Shown: piece after piece, positions 44,081 through 52,300 of the stretch
How positions within the stretch are numbered: position 1 is the first letter of the stretch
How the letters are laid out: the number at the start of each line of letters is the position of its first letter
From: an uncultured Ilumatobacter sp.
Lineage (GTDB): Bacteria > Actinomycetota > Acidimicrobiia > Acidimicrobiales > Ilumatobacteraceae
Assembly (NCBI GenBank): GCA_905480335.1
Contig: CAJQPY010000045.1
Span: 1-52,305 of the forward strand
DNA: 52,305 bases
Direction: 5' to 3'
Translations under genes and position numbers: made by a program
Notes under the pieces: model-generated
The model's database searches: none
Seen by the model: only the letters and a program-made list of their open reading frames with translations
What the model was told of the DNA's origin: nothing

Positions 44081-45039
44081 CCCTCGCGCCGTCAGTAGTC
44101 GAAGCCGTAGTGGGAGGCTTATTGCGCGGCGTGGATGTGGACGAGGGGCCGACCTCCGAGCAGGTGTTGGTGCTTGAAGCCTTAGCGACTCATCTGTGGG
44201 GCCGTCCCGACCTCGACGTGCGTTCGGTGACCCGACTGAAGGCGAGTGAAGTGGCAAGTGTGCTTGCCGGCGAGGACGTGCGAGCGGTATTTCATGAACT
44301 GCACCTCACTCTCGAAGCGTGTCGTCATCCACAGTCACCAGCGCAAGTTGCAGCTGTTCAGGAGTACGCCGAAATTCTGGGGGTGGATAGTGAGGATCTC
44401 AAAATCTTCCGCGATCTGGTCCAGGGCGGAGTAGAAATGGCCAAGCGCGACTACCAACGGTTTCTGAGCAACAACATGCGGCAACGCTCAGAGCCTGGGT
44501 TGTCAGATCCGAATCTGAGCCGACCATTCCGAGAAGCTCAACTTTCAGACCTATTTGGAACATTGGCCGAATATGGCCCGGGAACCCTTGGGCGGGCATA
44601 TTTGTCCTTCTACGAACGGTTCGGTTTGAGCCTTCCGGGCACGGAAAGTTCGTCGAACGACTCTTTTTTTGTTGCGCACGACATGACCCACACTATTGCT
44701 GGGCTGTCGACAACCCCTGAGGCGGAGCTTGCTTTGAGTGCGTTTCAATTTGGGATGAACAACAACGCCGTGAACCGTGCAGCGCTCCTTGCGTCTCTTG
44801 TTGTGCATGAGGCCGGCTTTGCTGTGCCCTCCCACCTCAAACGCTCGGAAAGCGGTCTGCTTGCTCGTCCGGCGGCCGCGAAACTGTTTGCCAATGAGTT
44901 GTCTCGCGGTAACCAGTGTCGGAGCGACTTTTCATTGGTAGATCACTTTGCCCTGGCGCATCACCCGATCTCTGAAGTACGTGCGGAGTTCGGCGTGCTT
45001 CCCCCGAATATCCAATCTGACCGCCACCACTGGTGGTGA
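44074..45039 (+). CDS. COQ4-motif protein with an N-terminal helical domain
   Basis: A 321-residue protein. The C-terminal half has AHDMTHTIAGLSTTPEAEL, which exactly fits HDxxHx11E (His202, Asp203, His206, Glu218), the metal motif of COQ4, a ubiquinone-synthesis protein. AFQFGMNNNAVNRAALLASLVVH continues in the expected helical way. Residues 1-135 are helical and resemble TerB-like domains (LLRGVDVDEGPTSEQVLVLE). No ubiquinone genes are nearby and actinobacteria use menaquinone, so a different job is likely. ATG 44074 is used here; an in-frame GTG at 44014 is the alternative. A 15-codon ORF overlaps the start. Confidence 0.6.
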   Translation: MLTLAPSVVEAVVGGLLRGVDVDEGPTSEQVLVLEALATHLWGRPDLDVRSVTRLKASEVASVLAGEDVRAVFHELHLTLEACRHPQSPAQVAAVQEYAEILGVDSEDLKIFRDLVQGGVEMAKRDYQRFLSNNMRQRSEPGLSDPNLSRPFREAQLSDLFGTLAEYGPGTLGRAYLSFYERFGLSLPGTESSSNDSFFVAHDMTHTIAGLSTTPEAELALSAFQFGMNNNAVNRAALLASLVVHEAGFAVPSHLKRSESGLLARPAAAKLFANELSRGNQCRSDFSLVDHFALAHHPISEVRAEFGVLPPNIQSDRHHWW

Positions 45040-45426
45040 GATGAAAGATCGTGATGTGAAGCCCCGGTTTTGAGGGCAAACGACTGACCATCGCAGGTGC
45101 AACAGTTCAATCCGTCCGATTTGATGTTCTGTGGCGCGATCGTCATTAAAGGCGCTGTGATTGGGTTCTGACTGTTCGGTCAGCAGCGGTCCTCTGTCCT
45201 GCCGATTTTCGGGTTTAGGTCGGCTCTTGGTGGAGCCGTTTGCGTATTTTGGACACAAGCAAACGACTAGTCGAGCCGTGGGTACCAGTTCCGGCGATCA
45301 CCGCACGAGCGCACACGTCCGATAACCGGCAGAGACGACGGCAATGGCAGCAACCCAGCCGAAACCGCAGATCAGAGTGCTGCAGCGGTGGAAGTTGCTA
45401 TACGCCGCACATCAACTCCCTGCGGT
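45040..45426. other. 390-nt intergenic stretch
   Basis: Apart from the hairpin at 45221-45238 I see no gene. Minus-strand frames here include a CCTCDG segment but have no start signal or family pattern. Confidence 0.4.
45221..45238 (+). terminator. hairpin terminator after the COQ4-like gene
   Basis: CGGCTC (45221-45226) and GAGCCG (45233-45238) form a 6-bp stem with a TTGGTG loop, followed by TTTGCGTATTTT. It lies 180 nt after the gene. Confidence 0.5.
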
Positions 45427-45432
45427 TACCGT
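45427..45432 (+). promoter_or_regulatory. -10 element TACCGT of the DUF6790 gene
   Basis: The hexamer ends 6 nt before ATG 45439 and sets that start over an earlier in-frame one. Confidence 0.55.
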
Positions 45433-45438
45433 TTAGCT

Positions 45439-45900
45439 ATGGGAATTCTGTTTCTTCCTGCCTCGTTGCTTGCCGCTTGGCTCCTTGGTGCCATTGGCGT
45501 GATCGCCCCAGGATCAGAGACAGGTGTTGATTTTGCGAGTAATTCGATCCGTTGGATGATGACGATTCCCGCTGGAGGCATGTTCATTGCCAGTGGGTTG
45601 ATGCATACGATATTCGCGCAGCGCACCGCTGAAAACATCGGGTGGAAAACTAACGGCTTCCAGTATGAGGTTGGGTTTTTCAGCTTTGGTGTCGGAGCTG
45701 CGGGCATCTATGCCGCCTACTTGGACAAGTCTGCCTGGGTCTTACTGGCCGTCGTGATCTCAGCGTTCTTGCTTGGTGCTGCTGCAAACCATGTGTACGA
45801 AATGGTGAAAGACCGGAATTTGAAGCCGGGGAACACGATCGTGTTGGTCTATGACCTGGGCCTACCGCTGTCGCTTTGGGTACTGCTCGCTCTGGTTTGA
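45439..45900 (+). CDS. DUF6790-like membrane protein
   Basis: A 153-residue protein with four membrane helices, the first at residues 2-22 (ILFLPASLLAAWLLGAIGVI). Between helices are the typical lines GLMHTIFAQRTAENIGWKTN and QYEVGFFSFGVGAAGIYAAY, and near the end AANHVYEMVKDRNLKPGNT. The SGLMH...A..IGW...FQ.EVGF pattern matches the DUF6790 group of small membrane proteins of unknown function. His and Glu residues in the helices could bind a cofactor or proton. It stands alone; ATG 45439 follows TACCGT by 6 nt. Confidence 0.75.
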   Translation: MGILFLPASLLAAWLLGAIGVIAPGSETGVDFASNSIRWMMTIPAGGMFIASGLMHTIFAQRTAENIGWKTNGFQYEVGFFSFGVGAAGIYAAYLDKSAWVLLAVVISAFLLGAAANHVYEMVKDRNLKPGNTIVLVYDLGLPLSLWVLLALV

Positions 45901-46059
45901 TCCGAAAAATATGGCGGCAGTAGTGGTGGAGGCATGCGGCTGCCAACGTCAATCCGTTGAATTGGAATACGTGTCCGCCCCGACCGGGTAGCCCGGACCT
46001 GAGTTGTTGACACGCTTCGTGTGCGGGCAAGTCTCGGTTGTTGAGTTTCTGGGCCAGAA

Positions 46060-46203
46060 TCAGGTGCTTGGATTTTCGGCGCCTGTGCCTAGGCGAAGGC
46101 CCTGAGCTGTTGGGGTATCGGGTGGCTGCTGGTTGAGGTCGCCGCAGACGGTACCGAGAGCGTTGAAGGTTTCTGTGCACGCCGGCAAAAGTGGAGCCGT
46201 CAC
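46060..46203 (-). CDS. tiny hypothetical ORF, 47 residues
   Basis: It starts at GTG 46203, which overlaps the stop of the preceding tiny ORF (GTGA), and ends at 46060. The product has two Cys (LLPACTETFNALGTVCGDLN) and a Pro/Thr-rich tail, like the end of a secreted protein. No family is recognised; it may be a piece of a decayed gene. Confidence 0.25.
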   Translation of the reverse strand: MTAPLLPACTETFNALGTVCGDLNQQPPDTPTAQGLRLGTGAENPST

Positions 46204-46349
46204 AAGGCTGCGGCGCGGGTCTTAGGAGGAGAAGTTTTCGCCTTTTTGGCTGTGGGTTTCCTGCTCGGTCGTGGAAACATAAACCACGTGCGCTGGTGCT
46301 GTGATTGCGTAGACCATGAGTGCGCAGCGAATAGGCCTGCGGTCAACAC
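46200..46349 (-). CDS. tiny hypothetical ORF, 49 residues, directly after mscS
   Basis: It starts at GTG 46349, 11 nt after the mscS stop on the same strand. The product begins hydrophobic (LTAGLFAAH) and ends in a Lys/Pro/Ala-rich tail (PTAKKAKTSPPKTRAAAL) typical of actinobacterial C-termini. It has no ribosome-binding site. It may be co-transcribed with mscS, or be a gene fragment. Confidence 0.28.
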   Translation of the reverse strand: MLTAGLFAAHSWSTQSQHQRTWFMFPRPSRKPTAKKAKTSPPKTRAAAL

Positions 46350-46360
46350 TGCGGCTGCCG

Positions 46361-48247
46361 TCAGGACACGCCCGGACCCGACGTTTGCGGTTCGTCCTGT
46401 TCCCTGAGGCCTTCGTCTTGAGTGATGTACATAGTCGTTGACGGAAATGCGATGCCGCTACCGGCGCTCTCGACTACGTCGAGCACGATTAAGAGGAGAT
46501 CTTGTTGAACCACCTGAAAGTCAAACAACTCCTGAGTGGTCACTCTTGCCCGAACCTCAATATCGATCGACGACTCTCCAAAGTTGGTGATGAGCACCCG
46601 CGGATACTCGACTTGATCGAGAACCCGCGGATGCTCACGGAGTCGTTGGTCCGCTAGATCTACGATGTTGCGAAGCTGGTCCGCAGTTGTCTCGTATCGC
46701 ACCCCAATGACGTGGCAGAACTCCATGTGGCGCCGTGCAGAGAAATTTGTGGTTTTCAGGCCGCTGATCTTGGAGTTAGGCAGGATCATCACGGTGTCGT
46801 CTAACTTCCTGATGCTGGTCGAACGGGGGCCGATTTCTTCGACTGTCCCGTAATCGGTATCGACGGTGATCTTGTCGTCGACGCTAAAAGGCTTGTCTGC
46901 GTACAGCGTTATCCCGCCGATGAGATTTTCGAGTGTTCCTGTCGCTGCGAGGCTTATAGCGAGGGCGAAGACGCCAGCACCGATGCCGAGACCAATGCTG
47001 GACACTCCAAGCTTGGTGAGTCCGAACCAACCGATCACCATGACACCGATAACGCTGACGACTTTTCCAATGACTCGAGTGAAATGACTCTCATCTTTGT
47101 CACCGAATCTCGGCGAGTCTGCGAGCCATCGCGACACCATCGACGATCCCAACCAAAAGATCCAAGCGAAAGCAGTCCAAGTTGCGACCGTGACGACAAC
47201 GTTCACCATGGATGCAACTTCGCCACTGTGGTTTATCTGTTCGTTGAGGAATTTTTGAGCACTAGCGACCAACACCAGAAGCACAACGGGCGTAGTGAGC
47301 TTCCAGCGGTACCCCCGAAGGGAGTCGTCGGCGCGTTTCGAGACTACGAAATGGCGCCATAACCAGGTGCAGATGAATGCACCGGCGATGATCAGAATGT
47401 CGGCAATCAACTTCCAAAGCGGGATGCCAAACACCTGAGTCTTTAGTGGCTCCGGCATTGCGTCAAGCAGCCACTGGGGGATCCAATAACCGGTCGCGTT
47501 AGTGATTTCATTCACCCAGTTTTTGACAATCACGCCCTCACGAACAGGTAGATCGCTAACGGCTTGTCTCCACCCTTTGAGCCCGGTCACCGTGCTCGCA
47601 GAGAACACGTAGTCGCCTGCTCGTGCTCCGACTGCGAGTCGAACGATGGTGATTTCTGTTCCTGGGATGACGTACCGCTCGATCCCGGCCGATGGCCGTA
47701 GCCGCGGCTCACTCGCTCCAGCGACGATGTCACTCCCCGCAGCAGTCACGTCTGCTGTAGTGGTCGCGTCAGACTCGACGAACACGTCACCGTTGCTTAA
47801 CTGCGCCTCCTTAACATCATCAGCGTTAGGGAAGTCCTCAAGATCAGGTTCAGGTATCCGATTGAAGATGTCCGCCAAGCGCCCGAACGACGCCACGATC
47901 ACCTCGTCCTTGTTTGCGGTAGCTACATCAGAAAGATCAAATAGCCGCCCCGTGCCAGAAAGGGCATCAGCTAGCGCCTTCTGAGTCGACTCCGAACGGT
48001 TCCGCTGATACTGGACGTACAGCTCCTCGGCCAGAGCAACTTGGTCAATGAAGGACAGGTAGGTGGCCTCTGGGCTTGAGGTGTCGAGTGGTTGGAGAGG
48101 ATTCGCATCGTCACTCTCATTTGCTACTGCGGTGCTAACGCCAACCCCGATTGCTGCTGTGAGGACAATAAGAAATAGCCGAACCATACTGACCAGCGTT
48201 CTGCCGGTTTTCGTCCGAGAGCGCGCTTCAAGATGCTGGCGGTTCAT
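46361..48247 (-). CDS. MscS-family mechanosensitive channel with an exported N-terminal domain
   Basis: A 628-residue protein. A signal-like segment (MVRLFLIVLTAAIGVGVSTAVA, residues 21-42) leads to an exterior domain of about 210 residues, then four or five membrane helices (IADILIIAGAFICTWLW and onward). The pore helix GIGAGVFALAISLAATGTLENLIGG and the beta domain PFSVDDKITVDTDYGTVEEI plus RSTSIRKLDDTVMILPNS are MscS signatures. It should release solutes under membrane tension; the large exterior domain suggests a regulated, larger member. ATG 48247 has GGAAGA 9 nt upstream. The longer frame upstream is not supported. Confidence 0.9.
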   Translation of the reverse strand: MNRQHLEARSRTKTGRTLVSMVRLFLIVLTAAIGVGVSTAVANESDDANPLQPLDTSSPEATYLSFIDQVALAEELYVQYQRNRSESTQKALADALSGTGRLFDLSDVATANKDEVIVASFGRLADIFNRIPEPDLEDFPNADDVKEAQLSNGDVFVESDATTTADVTAAGSDIVAGASEPRLRPSAGIERYVIPGTEITIVRLAVGARAGDYVFSASTVTGLKGWRQAVSDLPVREGVIVKNWVNEITNATGYWIPQWLLDAMPEPLKTQVFGIPLWKLIADILIIAGAFICTWLWRHFVVSKRADDSLRGYRWKLTTPVVLLVLVASAQKFLNEQINHSGEVASMVNVVVTVATWTAFAWIFWLGSSMVSRWLADSPRFGDKDESHFTRVIGKVVSVIGVMVIGWFGLTKLGVSSIGLGIGAGVFALAISLAATGTLENLIGGITLYADKPFSVDDKITVDTDYGTVEEIGPRSTSIRKLDDTVMILPNSKISGLKTTNFSARRHMEFCHVIGVRYETTADQLRNIVDLADQRLREHPRVLDQVEYPRVLITNFGESSIDIEVRARVTTQELFDFQVVQQDLLLIVLDVVESAGSGIAFPSTTMYITQDEGLREQDEPQTSGPGVS

Positions 48248-49032
48248 ATGTCGATTCTTCCGTGTCAAACCAGGCCGCCACATGCAGAGAGCGAACACGA
48301 TTTCTCGTTGACGCCGCCAGGGCCTGCAGCATGCGCAAAGCCTAGCCGGGTAGTTGAATGGCGACGCCCCGAGAAATTTGTTGGAAGTGTGCAAGCCCGA
48401 GCACCACAACCGACCGAACTGCTCAGCCCGAGGTCGCTCAACCGCTCTGCTTGGAGCAGCTCTTGCGAATGTGCCGGCAGTCCCCGCCGAGTCCGCACAA
48501 ACCGGTTGAGATGCTGCTCCTAAATAGACAATGTTCCCGCCGGTATGTCCGCGCCGTGGCAGACACGACGCCACTGCTCCCAACAACACAACGCAAATCG
48601 CAGCGCACCTCGGTTTCAGCGTCAGCCAGGAACCTGGCTTCGGTTGCGAGCGTCGTTTGCGCGCCGATCACCGACACCGGTCAACACGAAGTCCTGGATC
48701 TTCGCGGCGTATAACTCGACGTGATCAGCTGTCAACAACCTCGACGTCCATGACGTCACACACTCAACAACGTCATCGTCGAGGCCAGCCAGAACAACAA
48801 GAGATAAATTGGAATCATGGGTGTGTGCCATGACCCAGCACCGTGACCACCGACGACGAAACGACGATTATGGCCTTGAGCTTTCACAACGCGCCGTCTG
48901 ATTCTTCGCGCATCGCGGGAGTGGTCCACGTGGCGTTTTGTGAAGTCGAGTTGGACGGATCAAGCGAGCGCCTGGAATGAGAGCTGGCGAAGGTTCGTTT
49001 TCTCTGTGGTCCTGTATGCAAGGATCAGGCAC
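48248..49032. other. 780-nt gap between mscS and the DUF2510 gene
   Basis: This divergent gap must hold both promoters. One minus-strand frame (48622-48831) is listed separately. Other frames overlap each other and look like chance. No repeats stand out. Confidence 0.4.
48622..48831 (-). CDS. doubtful small ORF, 69 residues
   Basis: The peptide has a natural-looking mix (LSLVVLAGLDDDVVECVTSW and LLTADHVELYAAKIQDFVL), a little like part of a PIN-type or enzyme domain. ATG 48831 has neither a -10 hexamer nor a ribosome-binding site. I cannot assign it to a family, and it may be a fragment. Confidence 0.2.
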   Translation of the reverse strand: MAHTHDSNLSLVVLAGLDDDVVECVTSWTSRLLTADHVELYAAKIQDFVLTGVGDRRANDARNRSQVPG

Positions 49033-49707
49033 ATGAGCGCACCGATTCAGCCGCCCGCCTGGCATCCCGACCCGCAAGACCCGCAAATGCTCCGTTATTG
49101 GGATGGCCAGCAATGGACGGAGCATCGTTCTCCTCTGAACGTCGCCCCGCCACCTCCTAACGTCCAGAATCCTGCTCCGCAGGTTGGCAGTGTGCCCGCA
49201 CCGCAGCAGGAACGCCCGACTACAAAAGCGGCATTTGTATGTGGGGTGATCGGTGTCGTCGTCGGAATGATCCCTTTCCTTGGCGTAATCGCCATTCCGC
49301 TTGGGGTCATTGCGTTTGTGCTTGGCATTCTCGGTTGGTGTCGCAAGCCAGATCGGTCGAGGTTGGCGCCTGCCAGCACAATCCTGGGCGGGCTCGCCGT
49401 CGCACTTGGCGTGATTGGAATCATCATTGTGGCGAACGTCTTCAATGACGTCGCTAATGAAGTCGCTGAGATCTTCAATAGAGACCTTGACACGTCACCA
49501 AACCCGCCCGCTGAAGTGATTGTTGAGTTCGGGGACGATGCCAAGCTTGATCGCTTGGCTAACGAGTGCGCCGGGTCGGGCGAAGAAGCCGCCGAGGCGT
49601 GCTCTGATCTGTGGGCTGAGTCCCCGGTCGGTTCCGGTTACGAGGACTACGCAAATTCATGCGGAGCCCGACCGAACCGCGACGGCTTCGTGTGTCTGGA
49701 AATTTAG
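49033..49707 (+). CDS. DUF2510 domain membrane protein
   Basis: A 224-residue protein. Residues 9-31 form the DUF2510 motif (WHPDPQDPQMLRYWDGQQWT), common at the N-termini of actinobacterial membrane proteins. After a Pro-rich linker come two or three membrane helices (FVCGVIGVVVGMIPFLGVIA and onward, DUF4190-like). The exterior C-terminus has four Cys in the pattern LANECAGSGEEAAEACSDLW, then SGYEDYANSCGARPNRDGFVC, likely forming two disulfides. The role is unknown; similar tails occur in many secreted actinobacterial proteins. ATG 49033 is preceded by AAGGA at an 8-nt distance. Confidence 0.78.
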   Translation: MSAPIQPPAWHPDPQDPQMLRYWDGQQWTEHRSPLNVAPPPPNVQNPAPQVGSVPAPQQERPTTKAAFVCGVIGVVVGMIPFLGVIAIPLGVIAFVLGILGWCRKPDRSRLAPASTILGGLAVALGVIGIIIVANVFNDVANEVAEIFNRDLDTSPNPPAEVIVEFGDDAKLDRLANECAGSGEEAAEACSDLWAESPVGSGYEDYANSCGARPNRDGFVCLEI

Positions 49708-49814
49708 GAGGCGGGCTGAGGTGATGCGACTGGAGTCCCAAACGGGTTCCTTTCGACAACGCGAGCGCAGACTTGATGTTGCCACCCGGCGACGATGGAG
49801 TGGTGGGTGACTCC

Positions 49815-50315
49815 GTGCGGCGGGCAAGACCAATTCGAGTGACCCGCGAGATTTTCGCTCCGGCTGAGTTGGTGTGGGCCGTAATCACGACTCCGGGACA
49901 CCTTGAGGATGTGCATCCGTTTTGCGAGCACAACCCTGTGAGGGAGTGGCCGGGGGCTACTGCGTGCGATGAAATTCATTACCGGAGCGGCTGGGTGTAT
50001 GAGAGGACTTTCACCCGGTGGATTGATGGTGTCGGCTACGACCTCGACATCGGGGCATCGGGCGAGCCGGCCTCGAAGGTCAGTTGGCGGATTTCTCCCC
50101 GGCCAGATGGAGCCTGCAGCTTGGCAATCAGCGTGTGGCCGCGATCGCTTACTCGCATCGGTGGCCTGCAGATGCTTTTGCGACTTTTGATCCTCGGTCC
50201 AATGATGCGCCGTTATTTGCGTTCGGTGACGATGGGAGTGGATTGGTTCGTTACGCATGGGGAGTCAGTGAGGGCTAATCAGTTTGGAACTCACCTGTGG
50301 TTCTCGCGGCGGTGA
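49815..50315 (+). CDS. SRPBCC/polyketide cyclase-like protein
   Basis: A 166-residue protein with a START-like lipid- or ligand-binding fold. IRVTREIFAPAELVWAVITT at the N-terminus and HLEDVHPFCEHNPVREWPGA are typical of SRPBCC proteins, as is the long C-terminal helix (MMRRYLRSVTMGVDWFVTHG). The ligand is unknown. The start is uncertain: GTG 49815 has GGGTGA 4 nt upstream; GTG 49800/49803 and ATG 49776 are alternatives. It follows the DUF2510 gene on the same strand. Confidence 0.7.
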   Translation: MRRARPIRVTREIFAPAELVWAVITTPGHLEDVHPFCEHNPVREWPGATACDEIHYRSGWVYERTFTRWIDGVGYDLDIGASGEPASKVSWRISPRPDGACSLAISVWPRSLTRIGGLQMLLRLLILGPMMRRYLRSVTMGVDWFVTHGESVRANQFGTHLWFSRR

Positions 50316-50473
50316 CCACGAGTTATGTCGGTTTCTGATTGACCGATCGGGCCCGGCGGTCTTCGATACCTGCGTGGTCCCAATGGCGTCGCCACCGACC
50401 AAAACGCAGGGCGTCGTCCTTTGCGTCAACATCTTCTGTGCTTGCGTTGCTGTGCCAGGTGACCGGGTGTGCG

Positions 50474-50479
50474 TAGGTT
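50474..50479 (+). promoter_or_regulatory. -10 element TAGGTT of the small Cys-pair gene
   Basis: TAGGTT ends 9 nt before ATG 50489. Confidence 0.45.
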
Positions 50480-50488
50480 GGGGCTGAT

Positions 50489-50671
50489 ATGTGTTGGTTC
50501 AAGCAGAAGTTTGCACCGTGCAAGCCGCGGGACGGCTCCCGACATTGGCGGCACAAGAACGAACCGGTGAAGTCCGGTCGATACATTCGGTGCGTCCGAT
50601 GTAAGAAACGAAAAAACACCGAACCGCCGACATGGACGCCTGGTACGAGCATGGATGGCTCCCTTCTTTAG
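50489..50671 (+). CDS. small protein with a CxxCKK motif, 60 residues
   Basis: A basic protein with Cys2 and Cys11 near the start and the pair RCVRCKKRKN near residue 36. The line SGRYIRCVRCKKRK resembles the end of small zinc ribbons seen in phage-like or mobile DNA, but no family is certain. The TAGGTT hexamer 9 nt upstream supports a real gene. The C-terminus (PPTWTPGTSMDGS) is likely disordered. It stands alone, with about 170-210 nt free on each side. Confidence 0.5.
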   Translation: MCWFKQKFAPCKPRDGSRHWRHKNEPVKSGRYIRCVRCKKRKNTEPPTWTPGTSMDGSLL

Positions 50672-50687
50672 GGGTAGGGGCAGATCT

Positions 50688-50699
50688 GGGAACGTTCCC
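50688..50699. repeat. perfect 12-bp palindrome GGGAACGTTCCC
   Basis: It lies 16 nt after the small Cys-pair gene, in a gap without genes (50672-50884). It could be an operator for a dimeric regulator or part of a terminator; no T tract follows. Confidence 0.6.
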
Positions 50700-50884
50700 T
50701 CTGCGTAGCCGTCTAATCGGTGAGGCCAACTGAACTGCCCGGTACTCGGTTTGCGGAGGGTGCGTTCGCGGTGGGTCACCACACGGTGAGATCATGCTTG
50801 TTCACACGAGCCCGCTTGGGGCGCTGAGTACGCAGAGTTGGCGGGGCAGAACACTACGCGCTCTGCAGGGCGCGATCTCACGTT

Positions 50885-51958
50885 CTACGTGATCATAGCT
50901 GCTACGGCGGTGTAGGCCGACTCGCTTGCGCCGTGAACTGCAATGGTCTTGCCGTTTGGATTCATCGCCTCTCCGGCAAAGAACACTCGGCCTGCCACCG
51001 ACTCGGCCAGTTTCTCAGCGTTGGCCTTTCGCTGAGAGTACGAGCCTTGGATGTAGGGCTCGCGAGTCCAGTCCTGCACGATGTGCTGGACGTACTGCTC
51101 CGAGGCCTGGCCATCAAAAATCTCGTCGAGCTCCCGCAGTATGTGCGCAAAAAGCTGCTCGTCGGTGCCGTGTGAGGTGTAGCGCTCAGCAGCGGAACCC
51201 TGGGTGAAGAAGCCGAGTATGTGCCGATCAGAGTGTTTGCCCCTAGCAGCGTCGTAGTAGACGCACTCATTCAGCGCGCTGCCGCGCCGCAGCCCGCCGA
51301 CGTGCAGAACATCCGGGTAGAACCGCGTCGAGAATTCGATGAACGCTTTTAGACCACCCGGGACTTCCTCCTTCTGAATCTCTGAGCGCTTGTCTTCGGG
51401 GAGCGGGGGTTCGAAGCGAATTGTTTCGCGCTGGAGCATTGCGATTGGAACGGTGACCAGAACCCTGTCGGCGTCATGGCTCGTCCCCGAATCGGTCGTG
51501 GCGACGACGCGGTCGTTGCTGTAGTCGATGTTCACCACCGGAGAGTCGAAGCGAGTCTTTGCGAGCACTGCTGGTGTGGCCAGTCTGTTGAGCGCGTCGA
51601 ACCAGGTCGAGTCGGTGAACTTTAGGTCGGTCGGCACCGGAAAATGCCGGTACCAATTGCGTGCTCGCAGTTTCCCGTTCTTCCAGATGGAGATGGTGGT
51701 GGGCTTGTCGGGGAAGGTCGGAAAGTTCGGGTCGGCACCCTTTAGAATTTGTTTGAAGACAGCTGGTTTGGCCCTGATCCATTTGTGAATCCACTCAGCT
51801 CCGAGGTCGATGGGGAAGTCGGCGAAGTTATCGACTTTGCGAACTCGGCCGCCGTGCGTCGAGCTTGCCTCGAGGATCTCAAAGTCGACTTCATGTTGTT
51901 CGAGGAGGTGGCCGGCGGTGATGCCTGCGGTGCCTGCGCCGATGATCAGAATCTTCAT
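50885..51958 (-). CDS. FAD-dependent amine oxidase-like protein
   Basis: A 357-residue flavoprotein of the monoamine oxidase/polyamine oxidase type. The FAD-binding start is IIGAGTAGITAGHLLEQHEV (GxGxxG), followed by EILEASSTHGGRVRKVD with the GGR motif, and DLGAEWIH. The second FAD segment is RVLVTVPIAMLQ, and the C-terminal GRVFFAGEAMNPNGKTIAVHG closes the site. It is short for the family (usually about 450), with a reduced substrate domain. The substrate may be an amine or another hydride donor. ATG 51958 is preceded by eight A residues and TACACT, and overlaps the stop of an open frame upstream. Confidence 0.87.
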   Translation of the reverse strand: MKILIIGAGTAGITAGHLLEQHEVDFEILEASSTHGGRVRKVDNFADFPIDLGAEWIHKWIRAKPAVFKQILKGADPNFPTFPDKPTTISIWKNGKLRARNWYRHFPVPTDLKFTDSTWFDALNRLATPAVLAKTRFDSPVVNIDYSNDRVVATTDSGTSHDADRVLVTVPIAMLQRETIRFEPPLPEDKRSEIQKEEVPGGLKAFIEFSTRFYPDVLHVGGLRRGSALNECVYYDAARGKHSDRHILGFFTQGSAAERYTSHGTDEQLFAHILRELDEIFDGQASEQYVQHIVQDWTREPYIQGSYSQRKANAEKLAESVAGRVFFAGEAMNPNGKTIAVHGASESAYTAVAAMIT

Positions 51959-52239
51959 TTTTTTTTAGTGTATAGCGCGACCTTGACGGGTGAGCCGCTG
52001 GGTTTATCGAGCAGTGGCATGACTTCTCGGATCTCCGAGCGCATGGTGCCGTCGGCTCTGCCCGATGGTTTGTAGCTAGTCGGTTCTCCGGCAAAGGGGA
52101 CCCGTCGGGCGATTGGTTCCGTGCGCTCACCTAGGCGCGATTTCCGCGACTGGATGAGTGAGAAAGTCGGAGGTTTCCAGCCGGAACTTCGGTCCGATGG
52201 TTTACCGCTTGTTAAGACGGGAGTGCGAAATCGGACTGT
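51955..52239 (-). other. open frame ending in the ATGA of the amine oxidase-like gene
   Basis: Ninety-four codons lie open on the minus strand before the stop at 51957-51955 that overlaps the next start. No start codon appears until an ATG that would give only 29 residues (MRSEIREVMPLLDKPSGSPV and a Lys tail). It is either the end of a decayed coupled gene or chance. Confidence 0.2.
51967..51972 (-). promoter_or_regulatory. -10 element TACACT of the amine oxidase-like gene
   Basis: TACACT ends 8 nt before ATG 51958; the spacer is eight A residues. Confidence 0.5.
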
Positions 52240-52273
52240 TCAGGCACCTGATTTCTACTAGAAGGGGACCCGT
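52094..52273. repeat. 12-bp direct repeat AAGGGGACCCGT, two copies
   Basis: Identical copies at 52094-52105 and 52262-52273, spaced by 168 nt, flank most of the small plus-strand ORF at the window end. The cause is unknown: a duplication or the ends of an inserted piece are possible. Confidence 0.55.
52121..52261 (+). CDS. small ORF at the window end, followed by a terminator
   Basis: The plus-strand frame has a protein-like end (FRDWMSEKVGGFQPELRSDG, then LPLVKTGVRNRTVQAPDFY). From GTG 52121 it has 46 residues; from ATG 52154 it has 35. Neither start has a ribosome-binding site or -10 hexamer, and the frame is closed upstream by TAG at 52073. A terminator hairpin follows 24 nt after the stop. 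I cannot assign a family; it may be the tail of a broken gene. Confidence 0.35.
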   Translation: MRSPRRDFRDWMSEKVGGFQPELRSDGLPLVKTGVRNRTVQAPDFY

Positions 52274-52285
52274 AATTCTACGAAT

Positions 52286-52300
52286 CCCCCTCAGTGGGGG
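52286..52300 (+). terminator. terminator hairpin at the right edge
   Basis: CCCCC (52286-52290) and GGGGG (52296-52300) pair around TCAGT, followed by TTTAG at the window end. It would end transcription of the small plus-strand ORF before it. Confidence 0.55.

Larger units (their letters stand above)
45901..46360. other. 460-nt gap after mscS with two tiny overlapping ORFs
   Basis: The only coding-like signals are the two minus-strand ORFs at 46200-46349 and 46060-46203, listed separately. On the plus strand AGGAGG occurs at 46225-46230 but no plausible gene follows. Confidence 0.4.

Noticed and set aside
45090..45130. tRNA-like T-arm (GTTCAATCC)
   Set aside because: The flanking bases do not form a T stem and no acceptor or anticodon arm is present.
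45680..46180. 166-codon minus-strand open frame after mscS
   Set aside because: It overlaps the DUF6790 gene and looks like shadow sequence; the GTGA-coupled short frame in the same place is more natural.
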